The notes beneath the pieces are model-generated. The model was not told the DNA's origin, searched no databases, and saw only the letters and a list, made by a program, of their open reading frames with translations. A DNA stretch of 64,000 bases from Pedobacter africanus (GTDB taxonomy: Bacteria > Bacteroidota > Bacteroidia > Sphingobacteriales > Sphingobacteriaceae). The stretch spans positions 2,046,001 through 2,110,000 of the forward strand of contig NZ_FWXT01000001.1 in assembly GCF_900176535.1 (NCBI RefSeq), given 5' to 3'. How positions within the stretch are numbered: position 1 is the first letter of the stretch; each line of letters starts with the position of its first letter. The position numbers and the translations under genes are program-made. Of the stretch, positions 25,635 through 33,868 are shown in pieces.

Positions 25635-27773
25635 TTAGCCCAGTATTTCTGCATAAACTTTCACGTTGTTTAAGTCGAAATCCAAAACCGCATACCCTTT
25701 TTCAGCTTTCCGTACAGAGACCTTCCGCTGTTCATCTCCCAGTTCCGGGCTCATCACTTTCAGGCCCGACAGTTTTAACTGAGCAGTATTGATTTTAAAC
25801 TGCAATGCATTGTTCTGAATTTTTGAACCTATATCTGCAAGAATGCTGATCCCCGCATTGTCTTTAATTGTAGGGTGCGGAATACCGGTTAATGCAGTGT
25901 TCATTAAATGGATAACGGGCTTACCTTTATAGCTCCTAACCCGGGCTACCCAGCCCTTTTCACCAGCAACCTGGCGTAAAACAGGTTTCAACCTGCCCTC
26001 AGCAACCATCTTTTCGAGCACGTCCGATTTGGTGATCGGATCTACCAGCTGCAGGTTTTTATATTTTGTTTTTACCAGCTGATCAGATAAGGGGTTTGCA
26101 CGCTTAAAGCCCTTTTCGTCATGTGTCCCGAACGGAAGGGACATCCACGCTTTACCGCCGGCAGCCAGATAAGATTGAATGGCTTTAAACTGTTGTTCCG
26201 ACACACAACCTACGCCGTCCAACACCAAAGGGGTATTTTCCTTTTTCAATGCCGCAGCATCAGCAAGTTCTTCGTACCGCACAAAACGGTAACCTATACT
26301 ATTTTCGACCAGCTTTTTTGACCAGGCTTTGGCATGGTCCCAATGCTCCAGGCCATCCGCTCCGCGCCAGCCGTTGTCTTTGCAAAATTTATTGTTCACT
26401 ACCCTTATCTCCACCAGGTCTTTTCCATCGCGGGGTTTAAGGTCATTGTGTTTTACCTCCCATAAATTGGAAGGCCTGATTACGTCTTCCATTTCCATGG
26501 CATCTGCAGGATCCTCTTCCAATCGCTGGTTGTGGGTGCTGCTCCAGTTGGCCACCCCCCAGAAGCGGCTCAATGCCCAGCCCAGGTATCCCCCTTTTTC
26601 ATAAATGGTATAACTCAGTGCCATTGCCGGCGCATTACCGCGCTTGTCGGCTATGTCTTTTTGGTTCAACGCCTCGGCATCCATCTTTATCCAGTCTACA
26701 CTCTTAATATTGGTACCAACGTTTTCGAGCATAAAGAAGTCGAGGTAGGGCGCCATCTTTTCCAGGTCGAGCGAAATGCCATTCAGCACCATAGGCCCCG
26801 TGCTGGAGCAGCAGGACATCAAAGGTTTATCACCGGCAATACCCTTCACCATTTTTACATGGTCAACAATTACATCTGTTTTCATTCTCAGCCAGTCCCT
26901 GAATGCAGGGTTTTCATAATTGCCCCATTGCAGCATTGGTTTGCTTACATCGCCCCAGAATTCCTTTTCCCCGAATTTTGGTATTTCATGGCCATAGTCT
27001 TTTTTGAAGCGGTCTCGGCAATACTTACAGCCGCAGGTGGTCAGGCCCGAATAATCGCACATGTCATCTACCTCTATCCCATCCAGGGGCACTTCTTTGA
27101 AAAGCCTTTCCAGGTATCTGGCATGCATATCCAGGAAGCCCGGGTTATTGTGACAAAAGGTTTCCATCTGGTACTGCCGGGCATAGCCCCTGCTCCCATC
27201 GCGGATATCCACTTCGCAGATGTCTTTAAAGAAATGGCCTTCATATTGCGCAAACTCAGCAGCCTTAGGGTCGTGAAACAACAGCACATGGTGCCGCTGA
27301 CCGCGGTGCAGCTTACGGAATTCTTCCTGTCCGCGCGGCCTTTCCACATGGTTACAGGAGTAATGGTCCATAAACTTAATGTCGTATTTATGGAGTTCAT
27401 CACACACATTGGCCATATACCCGTGCAGCTGACCGAAATAATTGGAAAAATCGAAACGGATGTGCCAGCCATAATGGATGGCCATATCTATTTTAGCCTC
27501 GGCAAAAGCCGCAGCCCTGCGCTTGATCCGGTCAACCACCTTTTTCTGCGACCATTGCAGATCTTCTATGGTTACCCACCAGCTGGCCGTACGACGTGGT
27601 ACAAAAGGTACAGAAGGCCCCTGGTTATGCGGCAGGATCAGTTTTCGGGGATCGGCAACGGCCTGTTCCGGGGTATGGGCATGAACTGCAGAAAAACCAT
27701 CTGCCAGCACCAGTCCGAGGCCGCTTAACGACATTTTTTTAATAAAGTCCCGGCGATCATTAGTGTATTTCAT
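25635..27773 (-). CDS. Tat-exported glycoside-hydrolase-like TIM-barrel protein
   Basis: A 712-residue protein with a Tat signal (NDRRDFIKKMSLSGLGL). The middle part looks like an uncharacterised glycosidase-type (beta/alpha)8 barrel: IDMAIHYGWHIRFDF, CDELHKYDIKFMDHYS, and DGIEVDDMCDYSG at about residue 238, which could carry a catalytic acid. Directly after it is a cysteine group (TCGCKYCRDRF) that many putative GHL-type glycosidases use to bind metal. After about residue 470 follows a second alpha/beta domain (RFVRYEELADAAALK and LVLDGVGCVSEQQFKAIQSYLAAGGK) resembling the glutamine-amidotransferase-like domain of beta-galactosidases. Exact family and substrate are unknown. Confidence 0.65.
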   Translation of the reverse strand: MKYTNDRRDFIKKMSLSGLGLVLADGFSAVHAHTPEQAVADPRKLILPHNQGPSVPFVPRRTASWWVTIEDLQWSQKKVVDRIKRRAAAFAEAKIDMAIHYGWHIRFDFSNYFGQLHGYMANVCDELHKYDIKFMDHYSCNHVERPRGQEEFRKLHRGQRHHVLLFHDPKAAEFAQYEGHFFKDICEVDIRDGSRGYARQYQMETFCHNNPGFLDMHARYLERLFKEVPLDGIEVDDMCDYSGLTTCGCKYCRDRFKKDYGHEIPKFGEKEFWGDVSKPMLQWGNYENPAFRDWLRMKTDVIVDHVKMVKGIAGDKPLMSCCSSTGPMVLNGISLDLEKMAPYLDFFMLENVGTNIKSVDWIKMDAEALNQKDIADKRGNAPAMALSYTIYEKGGYLGWALSRFWGVANWSSTHNQRLEEDPADAMEMEDVIRPSNLWEVKHNDLKPRDGKDLVEIRVVNNKFCKDNGWRGADGLEHWDHAKAWSKKLVENSIGYRFVRYEELADAAALKKENTPLVLDGVGCVSEQQFKAIQSYLAAGGKAWMSLPFGTHDEKGFKRANPLSDQLVKTKYKNLQLVDPITKSDVLEKMVAEGRLKPVLRQVAGEKGWVARVRSYKGKPVIHLMNTALTGIPHPTIKDNAGISILADIGSKIQNNALQFKINTAQLKLSGLKVMSPELGDEQRKVSVRKAEKGYAVLDFDLNNVKVYAEILG

Positions 27774-27882
27774 TGATGTTGTTTATGTGATTTAATATGA
27801 GGAACCAATTCAATAAAAAATTTTCAAATACCACCCTTACATTCCTTGCGCTGAAGCTGATGATACTAATATAAGAACAATT

Positions 27883-27894
27883 GTGTACGTTACC
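27883..27894. promoter_or_regulatory. Regulon box F (GTGTACGTTACC)
   Basis: It lies 110 bases upstream of the glycosidase-like gene and only 10 bases from the murQ stop codon; it continues as CGAAA. It should control the glycosidase-like gene (minus strand). Confidence 0.7.
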
Positions 27895-27903
27895 GAAATT
27901 TAA

Positions 27904-28737
27904 TTATTTTTTTTTTCCTGCAGCGCCAGAACCGCCTGATCCTTCCATTGCAGCTTTAACCGATCCATGTGTAAGCAGGGTTGACTTTGCCTCGGCATAG
28001 TCTTCAATTCCTGCTTTTTGCATCAGGATTTTCACCGCACGGTCCAGGATTTTATCATTGATCAGTTTAACATTTACCATGGAATTCCCCTCAACCCGCC
28101 CAAGTCTGATCATTACGGTGGTAGAGATCATATCAAAAAGCATTTTCTGGGCCGTTCCGCACTTCATTCTTGTACTACCGGTAATAAATTCAGGTCCTGT
28201 TACCACTACTACCGGATAATCAGCCTGCTCAGCTATTGGTGTAGCAGGATTACTGACTATGCAGCCTGTGGTAATATTTGCTGTCCTGCATTTCTTTAGG
28301 GCTTCCAGTACAAAAGGTGTTGTTCCGCTTGCTGAAATACCAACAACAATATCGCCCGGGTTGATTCCTGCCTTCAGCAAAGCATCCCAGCCCTCATTCA
28401 GATCATCCTCTTTTTCTTCCAGCGCATCAGCCAGGCGATCAATTCCTCCGGCAAGAACGGAATTATATATTCCCTGGGGCAGACCATAAGTTGTAGGAAG
28501 CTCAATCACATCCAAAACAGATAACCGGCCACCGCTTCCGGCACCTACGTAAAACATCCGCCCCCCGGCCTTTAGTTTATCCACTATTGCTGTAATCAGC
28601 TTATTAATATCCGGAAGAACAGCTTTAATTGCTGCGGCTACTTTTTCATCTTCCTGGTTAATGTAACCTGTCAGTTCTTCGACTGACCTGTTTTCTAATT
28701 GATCGTACAGTGACGATTGCTCTGTAATTGGCGTCAT
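27904..28737 (-). CDS. murQ: N-acetylmuramic acid 6-phosphate etherase
   Basis: MurQ splits MurNAc-6-phosphate to GlcNAc-6-phosphate and lactate. The 277-residue SIS-domain protein shows MFYVGAGSGGRLSVLDVIEL, VGISASGTTPFVLEAL, and the family signature TGSTRMKCGTAQKM followed by EGNSMVNVKLINDKI. Its product is the NagA substrate, and nagA is in this window, although in a different operon. It is transcribed divergently from the DeoR-type regulator and has no copy of the regulon box in front. No MurNAc kinase is visible here. The C-terminus ends in a Gly/Ser/Lys-rich tail. Confidence 0.93.
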   Translation of the reverse strand: MTPITEQSSLYDQLENRSVEELTGYINQEDEKVAAAIKAVLPDINKLITAIVDKLKAGGRMFYVGAGSGGRLSVLDVIELPTTYGLPQGIYNSVLAGGIDRLADALEEKEDDLNEGWDALLKAGINPGDIVVGISASGTTPFVLEALKKCRTANITTGCIVSNPATPIAEQADYPVVVVTGPEFITGSTRMKCGTAQKMLFDMISTTVMIRLGRVEGNSMVNVKLINDKILDRAVKILMQKAGIEDYAEAKSTLLTHGSVKAAMEGSGGSGAAGKKK

Positions 28738-28742
28738 ATGTA

Positions 28743-28834
28743 TTGCGTTTTTTATTCGGTTTTAAATACAAATATAAACGCAAAATTATAATACACAAGT
28801 TTTTAACGAAATAAAACCGCAAAAAAGCCGCAAA
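28743..28834. promoter_or_regulatory. Candidate DeoR-type operator half-sites between murQ and deoR
   Basis: The divergent intergenic region contains TTGCGTTT (28743-28750) inverted to AAACGCAA (28776-28783), plus AACCGCAA (28815-28822) and AGCCGCAA (28826-28833). All four share a CGCAA core. DeoR-family regulators bind such AT-rich repeats. The assignment to the adjacent regulator is inferred. Confidence 0.4.
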
Positions 28835-28911
28835 TAATCCTATCTTGCCCATTCAAAAAGTAGAGTCTGCTTAATTGATATGGATTTTATACTTTTACGC
28901 CGGAACTCCCA

Positions 28912-29661
28912 ATGCGAAAAGAAGACAGACATAAACTGATTATGAGAGAGATAAACCTGCACAACAAGGTTTTATCTACCGATTTAAGCGTGTTGCTAAA
29001 CATTTCTGACGATACCGTTAGGCGTGACCTTAAGGAACTTGCTGAAACAGGAAAGCTTTTAAAAGTGCATGGAGGTGCGGCCAGCAAATCATTTGTCGCG
29101 CCCTTCAACCTGCAGAACGAAGTTTATGCGTTAAATGAGAAGAAGAAGATCGCCGAAAAAACGCTAAAACTGATAAAAAACGACATGGTTGTGCTTACCG
29201 AAGGTGGAACAACCATATTGGAACTCGCTAAAATGATCCCGGAAAACCTTAAAGCCACATTTTTTACGATCAGTCCGCAGGTCGCAATTACCCTGTCCGA
29301 TCACAGCAATCTGGAAGTCATTACCATTGGCGGCAAGCTCAACAAAAACGCAAACCTGCATGTGGGTGCAAGCGTGATCAACCAGCTGGTAGATATTAAA
29401 GTGGATTTGTGCCTGCTGGGCGCAAATGCCTTTTCTGCTGAAGACGGGCTTACGGACCTGGATTGGGATATCGTTCAGGTCAAAAAGGCACTGATCCGCG
29501 CTTCCAAAAAGACTGCGGTGCTGAGTATTTCAGAAAAACTCAACAGCACCCAAAAGATCAGGATCTGCAGTCCAAACCAGATCAATTACCTCATTACCGA
29601 ATTGCCTCCCGAAAGCGCTTTGCTTGCCGGTTACAGGAATGAAACCCTTTCATTGCTTTAG
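28912..29661 (+). CDS. DeoR/GlpR-family transcriptional regulator
   Basis: The 249-residue protein has an N-terminal winged helix (MRKEDRHKLIMREINLHNKV, with the typical DTVRRDLKELAETGKLLKVHGGA recognition region near residues 33-56). The C-terminal sensor domain follows, with VVLTEGGTTILELAKMI, VITIGGKLNKNANLHVG and LCLLGANAFSAEDGLTDLDWD. DeoR regulators respond to phosphorylated sugars, here plausibly MurNAc-6-P or GlcNAc-6-P given divergent murQ. Both genes probably share the 174-base operator region. It is unlikely to be the factor for the LacI-like boxes because its own region lacks them. Confidence 0.92.
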   Translation: MRKEDRHKLIMREINLHNKVLSTDLSVLLNISDDTVRRDLKELAETGKLLKVHGGAASKSFVAPFNLQNEVYALNEKKKIAEKTLKLIKNDMVVLTEGGTTILELAKMIPENLKATFFTISPQVAITLSDHSNLEVITIGGKLNKNANLHVGASVINQLVDIKVDLCLLGANAFSAEDGLTDLDWDIVQVKKALIRASKKTAVLSISEKLNSTQKIRICSPNQINYLITELPPESALLAGYRNETLSLL

Positions 29662-29703
29662 GTAGCACATCCTGTAGGTTCCTGTCTCAATTGAGCAACA
29701 CTT

Positions 29704-29715
29704 GTGTACGTTACC
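29704..29715. promoter_or_regulatory. Regulon box G (GTGTACGTTACC)
   Basis: It is followed by CGATT and lies 30 bases before the ATG at 29746. A formal GTG start of the next reading frame falls exactly on this box, which argues that the real start is the ATG. TATATTTG (29735-29742) matches the -7 consensus but is very close to the ATG. Confidence 0.7.
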
Positions 29716-29745
29716 GATTTTTATATAAATCAATTATATTTGTTT

Positions 29746-31257
29746 ATGAACAATATTGGAATTCTGATGACGGCCATAGGCCTCAGCTGCTTTGTACTGC
29801 CGGAGCGGGGAGCAGAGATAGAAATTTCGCGCAGCCGTGCCGATTACCTCTTATCCAGGGTATCTGAAAGAGACCCATGGGAACGCATGCCCGACGCCAG
29901 CAGCATTGCCTGGCTTGAAGCGGCTACCCTGAGCACCTTGGCAGATATGTATGAGGCAACAGCCGACCCCAGGTACCTGGAAGAGCTGGCCCGAAGGGGC
30001 GACCGCTTGTTGTCGCACAGGGATGATAAACGTGGTGTGACCGACGGATCAGGAAAAAGCAGGCCGGCATGGAGCATGGGCTATAAGTACGTGGTGGCCA
30101 AAGGCGGACTAATGGATCAACATGGCAATGTCATCATCAGCATCCGCTCTACCCCCTATTCCAATAACCAGCTTACCCATGTGGAAGTTGCACATGAACC
30201 CGGAAAAGCAGGAAGGTTTACCTTTCAGCTAAGCAACGAATTCTGGAAACGTGCCGAAACCTTTACCAACCTGAGCATGGATCCGGCAGATGAACGTTAT
30301 GTCGAAAAAGTGGTCAATGACCCTATGGCCCCTTACTCCGCAAAAGCCGGGACCTATACAGACCGTTCCAATCTGATTGCCGTAAAGGCCAACGGCACAA
30401 CCCTGCCGGTAGTCCAGAACATGACGCTCCAGCCCATTCCCCTGGCCTACATGGGTTATATCGGCATCATTTATACGCCCCTGCTGCGTTGTGCCGAACT
30501 GGTTAAAGGCAGGCCCGCACTTAAACATTTACAAGCCGCCTCAGCACGCTTCATTAAAGCTGCAGAAGAATCTTATGCCGATGCGGCAGCCAGGTTATGG
30601 CGCAACGGTCCAGGCAATGATGAAGGCTATTATTTAACCTGCGAAAGGGGGGAATCTTTTCCGGCCGACAATGTAGGTGCGCCTTTCAACTTCCTGGGCA
30701 AACATGTATGTGCTGAGCTGGCCCTGTACCGCTTAACCGGAAAACAAGTCTATCTGGACAGGTCTAAAAAGATGTGCCAGCTGCTGAAAAACAGGCTTCA
30801 GTACAACGCAAAATCTGATCTGTACGTTTGGAATTACTGGTATGAACCCATGACCACCAAGGGCTGGGTGCCGGAAGACCAGCTTTCGCAGAATGTAAAA
30901 TACTTTAAGGGTGCAGCCAATGTAGAGGACATCTCTCATGGTGCTTTGGATATTGCCATGATCGTTGCAGCACAGCAGGCCGGGATCGTTTTTGACCGGC
31001 AGGATGTAAGCCGCTTTGCCAACACCTTATTGGTTAACGTTTTAACGCCAGACCGTAAAAGCGTGCGGCGCAAAGTGGATGGAGGTGCAGAATACCCTGC
31101 ATACTTCCAGGCGCTGCACGGCTGGGCAGACCTGGCGCAAGTCAACCCCGAAGTTTATAAAGCCATACGCCAGACCTACCTGAACCGGGGCGAGGAAAGT
31201 CTGGCGGTATGTGCCGCGCTGTTAAAATGGGAGCGTAAACTTAAGCAGGGCAATTGA
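29746..31257 (+). CDS. Secreted all-alpha protein, possibly an (alpha/alpha)6-barrel sugar enzyme
   Basis: About 503 residues from MNNIGILMTAIGLSCFVLPE, a likely signal peptide. The body is helical, with repeated pairs such as ASSIAWLEAATLSTLADMYEA, PRYLEELARRGDRLLSH, FNFLGKHVCAELALYRLTGK and RSKKMCQLLKNRLQ. This resembles the (alpha/alpha)6 toroid of glucuronyl C5-epimerases, unsaturated glucuronyl hydrolases or GH88/GH105-like enzymes, but I do not see a diagnostic motif and would not assign a family. It has its own regulon box and converges on the amidohydrolase gene at 31260 with 2 bases between stops. Confidence 0.6.
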   Translation: MNNIGILMTAIGLSCFVLPERGAEIEISRSRADYLLSRVSERDPWERMPDASSIAWLEAATLSTLADMYEATADPRYLEELARRGDRLLSHRDDKRGVTDGSGKSRPAWSMGYKYVVAKGGLMDQHGNVIISIRSTPYSNNQLTHVEVAHEPGKAGRFTFQLSNEFWKRAETFTNLSMDPADERYVEKVVNDPMAPYSAKAGTYTDRSNLIAVKANGTTLPVVQNMTLQPIPLAYMGYIGIIYTPLLRCAELVKGRPALKHLQAASARFIKAAEESYADAAARLWRNGPGNDEGYYLTCERGESFPADNVGAPFNFLGKHVCAELALYRLTGKQVYLDRSKKMCQLLKNRLQYNAKSDLYVWNYWYEPMTTKGWVPEDQLSQNVKYFKGAANVEDISHGALDIAMIVAAQQAGIVFDRQDVSRFANTLLVNVLTPDRKSVRRKVDGGAEYPAYFQALHGWADLAQVNPEVYKAIRQTYLNRGEESLAVCAALLKWERKLKQGN

Positions 31258-31259
31258 GC

Positions 31260-32066
31260 CTAAATGCCCAGGAATTTTTTAGCGTTGCCCGACCTTAGCA
31301 GCTCCTTGGTTGCCTCATCGGCCTCATTTGGGCGCATGGATTCAATCCTGAGCTGTGCGGTAAGGTAATCCAGTATAGGTGCATGGGTGCCAAAGGCAAA
31401 CTTGTCCTTACCATAATTGTTAATGAAATCGGCCATATTGGTGATGGCCCTGCCCGAATTGTCGATGATCACACCAGGCTTTTTCACCAGGGCCATTTCT
31501 TCTTCGTTTAAGGCTGCGTTGTTGCAAAAATTAAGGATCATAAATTTGGCGTCGGGCACTGCCTTTATAATGGGCAGGATACTTTTCATGTTCCATTCCG
31601 GCTTAGGTGTACCCACTATATAATCAATATCCATCCAGGAGCGCTGCCTGCTGTCTACCATCCTGAAATTGAAGGCCACAGGCAAGCCATGATCGCGGAC
31701 ACGCTTAACCAGTTCAATGCAGGCGGGGTCAACAATGTCAAAATCGTGGTATTTGGGATAGATCCGCACACCTTTAAAACCCATCTTTTTAACGCTGGTA
31801 TCCAGGTCGTCCTTCCAGCCGGCATAAATCGGGTTAATGACTGCGAAAGGGATAAAGCGGTCATGGAATTTTTTGTTCGACCGGATCTCCTGCATCAGCT
31901 CTTCGTTGGCCGACTGTGTATTTTTATAAAAGATGCCGTTCAGGTTACTGATCACCGAAATGTCTACCCCGAACTTGTTCATTCTTTCCAGCAAGCCTGC
32001 GCAGGTATTGTGTTTGAGCTGTTGAAATGGCCAGTGGCCCACGTAAGCATTGATATCAATCAACAT
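31260..32066 (-). CDS. Amidohydrolase-family protein (third of three in a row)
   Basis: A 268-residue TIM-barrel protein without a signal peptide, beginning MLIDINAYVGHWPFQQL. That NAYVGHWPF motif is typical of a divergent amidohydrolase-2 subgroup in which the classical HxH is altered. Other landmarks are GFKGVRIYPKYHDFD, AKFMILNFCNNAALNEEE and FAFGTHAPILDY in place of the usual FGSD. Its first 11 bases overlap the end of the preceding amidohydrolase gene. It ends the six-gene operon 40734-31260. Substrate and need for metal are uncertain. Confidence 0.75.
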   Translation of the reverse strand: MLIDINAYVGHWPFQQLKHNTCAGLLERMNKFGVDISVISNLNGIFYKNTQSANEELMQEIRSNKKFHDRFIPFAVINPIYAGWKDDLDTSVKKMGFKGVRIYPKYHDFDIVDPACIELVKRVRDHGLPVAFNFRMVDSRQRSWMDIDYIVGTPKPEWNMKSILPIIKAVPDAKFMILNFCNNAALNEEEMALVKKPGVIIDNSGRAITNMADFINNYGKDKFAFGTHAPILDYLTAQLRIESMRPNEADEATKELLRSGNAKKFLGI

Positions 32067-33030
32067 GATTGCCTCCTTTTTTTAAGATGTTGTTAAAGTT
32101 GTCAAAGAATAGTTTTTTGCGCTGTACTTCAGTCAGGTTTGAGGCCAGTACTTTGCCCACGCTCTGGTAATAGCAGTTGTCGGAGCCAAAAAGCAGGCGG
32201 TCTTCACCCAGCTGCTCCAGGGCAAAGTCGATCATGTGTTCTTCATTGTTGCTGCCGGAAGTGTCGACATATACATTCGGACTGTTTTTAAGGGCCTTGC
32301 ACATGTACTCCCAATCGCCCCCGCCACCAATATGCGCATGCTGGAACATGGCTTCCGGATACCTTGCGGCGATGGCTACAAAATCTTCGGGGATCGACAC
32401 ATTTTTAGGCTTGTTGCCATTGTATTTCATCCGGTAGCCGCCCACACCAAGCTGTGTTTCGGCATGGGTATGGATGATCATTTTCAGGTCGATCATCTTT
32501 TCTACAATGGGATAGAATGATGGGTCGCTGATCTTGGTCTGGTAATAGGTCTTGGCGCCTACCATCCCCTGGTCTACGCAGCGTTTGATCTCTTCCAGCG
32601 AAGCTTTGAGGTGTATGGGGTTAAAGGTAAAGCTGCCGGTAATCCTGTCGGGATGCAGTTTCATTAAGCCCAGAATGATGTTGTTGTGTTCAATGAAGGC
32701 TTCCGGGCTGGCATCAGGAATGCCCTTGATGAGCCGGGTTACGGGTTTGGAAAGTACCAGCTTGCGGATGTTAAACCTTTCGGCGTAGTCCAGCAGGATC
32801 TCCGCAAACTTCTTCTGCGCTTCAAGATTGCCGTTCCCCAGGTCGCAATGTACGTGTGCATCTATTTTGGGGTACTTCAACATTTCCCTGACGATGTCGT
32901 ACTTAGGGGGCTGGCCATTTACCGCCGGCTGCGCCCGGCTGCTTTGGGGATCAAATCCAAAAAGGCTTTTGCTTACCAGTAAGCCAGCGGCCGAAAGCCC
33001 GGTACTGGCAAAAAATTTTCTTCGGTCCAT
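32056..33030 (-). CDS. Amidohydrolase-family protein with Tat-type signal (metal site intact)
   Basis: I choose the ATG at 33030, giving MDRRKFFASTGLSAAGLLVS, a twin-arginine signal; the longer frame to 33120 runs into the preceding gene. About 324 residues follow. The metal ligands are visible: KIDAHVHCDLGN (HxH), IIHTHAETQLGVGGYRMKYNG, MFQHAHIGGGGDWEY and LLFGSDNCYYQ. It is closely similar, clearly paralogous, to the gene at 33047-33868 (shared blocks YPEAMFQ-AHIGGG-DWEY and GSNNEE-MIDFA). The pair is a tandem duplication in which this copy kept the active site. Confidence 0.82.
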   Translation of the reverse strand: MDRRKFFASTGLSAAGLLVSKSLFGFDPQSSRAQPAVNGQPPKYDIVREMLKYPKIDAHVHCDLGNGNLEAQKKFAEILLDYAERFNIRKLVLSKPVTRLIKGIPDASPEAFIEHNNIILGLMKLHPDRITGSFTFNPIHLKASLEEIKRCVDQGMVGAKTYYQTKISDPSFYPIVEKMIDLKMIIHTHAETQLGVGGYRMKYNGNKPKNVSIPEDFVAIAARYPEAMFQHAHIGGGGDWEYMCKALKNSPNVYVDTSGSNNEEHMIDFALEQLGEDRLLFGSDNCYYQSVGKVLASNLTEVQRKKLFFDNFNNILKKGGNHVD

Positions 33031-33046
33031 TGTGTTATTGTTTAGG

Positions 33047-33868
33047 TTAAAAATTCCTGCCCGATTTCCGGAGGATATTGTTGTAGTTCTCAAAAAATAC
33101 CTTCCTTTTCCGGGCTTCATCCAGTCCGGATGAAATTACTTTACCAATACCCTGAAAATAAGAACCATCGCATCCAAAAAAGACGCGGTCCTCGCCCAGG
33201 GTCATTACAGCAAAATCTATCATGTTTTCTTCATTGTTGCTTCCTCCTGTATCTACATAAATATTAGGGTGATTTTTAAAAGCCTTGCAGGCATATTCCC
33301 AGTCGCTGCCCCCGCCAATATGCGCATACTGGAACATGGCCTCGGGGTATCTTGTGGCCATGTCCACAAAATCTTCAGGCAAAGAGATACCGGGGGTAGT
33401 CTGCACATCATATTTCATGCGGTAGCCGCCAACGCCAAGCTGGCTTTCGCCATGCACATGAATGATCATTTGATAAGGGATGAACTGTTCAATAACCGGA
33501 TAAAACAGGGGATCATTTATTTTTACCTGGTTGTAGATTTTCATGCCGGTCATGCCCAGGTCTGTGCAGCGCTTAATTTCTTCGGCCGCTTCCTTAGGGA
33601 ATGCAGGATGGATGGTGACCTGGCCTATCAACCTGCCGGGATACCTTTTCATCGCTTTCAACACCAGATCGTTATAAGCCCTGATCTCTTCAGGCCTGTC
33701 TCCCATCTTCTTAGCTACAGGCAGGGCTATAAAAAGCTTATCTATCCCCAGGGTATCGGCATAAGCGATCTGGGCCGCTGCCTGCGCATCCTGTGAATAG
33801 GCATTGGCATAGGCATCGATCTTCCTGTATTTTAAGGCTTCCTTCAATATGTCCTTACCTGTTCCCAT
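33047..33868 (-). CDS. Amidohydrolase paralogue with degenerate metal site
   Basis: The 273 residues match the neighbour at 32056-33030 through most of their length. The region that is KIDAHVHCDLG there is KIDAYANAYSQ here, so both histidines of the HxH metal motif are gone. The final FGSD is FGCD. The signal peptide is also missing (start MGTGKDILKEALKYRK). The other histidines (IIHVHGESQLGVGG, YAHIGGGSDWEY) remain. It may be inactive, have a changed mechanism, or act as a partner subunit for the intact copy. It overlaps the upstream propeller gene by 14 bases. Confidence 0.75.
   Translation of the reverse strand: MGTGKDILKEALKYRKIDAYANAYSQDAQAAAQIAYADTLGIDKLFIALPVAKKMGDRPEEIRAYNDLVLKAMKRYPGRLIGQVTIHPAFPKEAAEEIKRCTDLGMTGMKIYNQVKINDPLFYPVIEQFIPYQMIIHVHGESQLGVGGYRMKYDVQTTPGISLPEDFVDMATRYPEAMFQYAHIGGGSDWEYACKAFKNHPNIYVDTGGSNNEENMIDFAVMTLGEDRVFFGCDGSYFQGIGKVISSGLDEARKRKVFFENYNNILRKSGRNF

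Noticed and set aside
26532..27728. 398-codon open frame on the plus strand
   Set aside because: It is antisense to the glycosidase-like gene, has no recognisable domain, and its length is explained by the codon bias of the real gene.
29704..29745. GTG start extending the secreted helical protein upstream
   Set aside because: The extension is translated operator box G; the ATG at 29746 gives a signal peptide.
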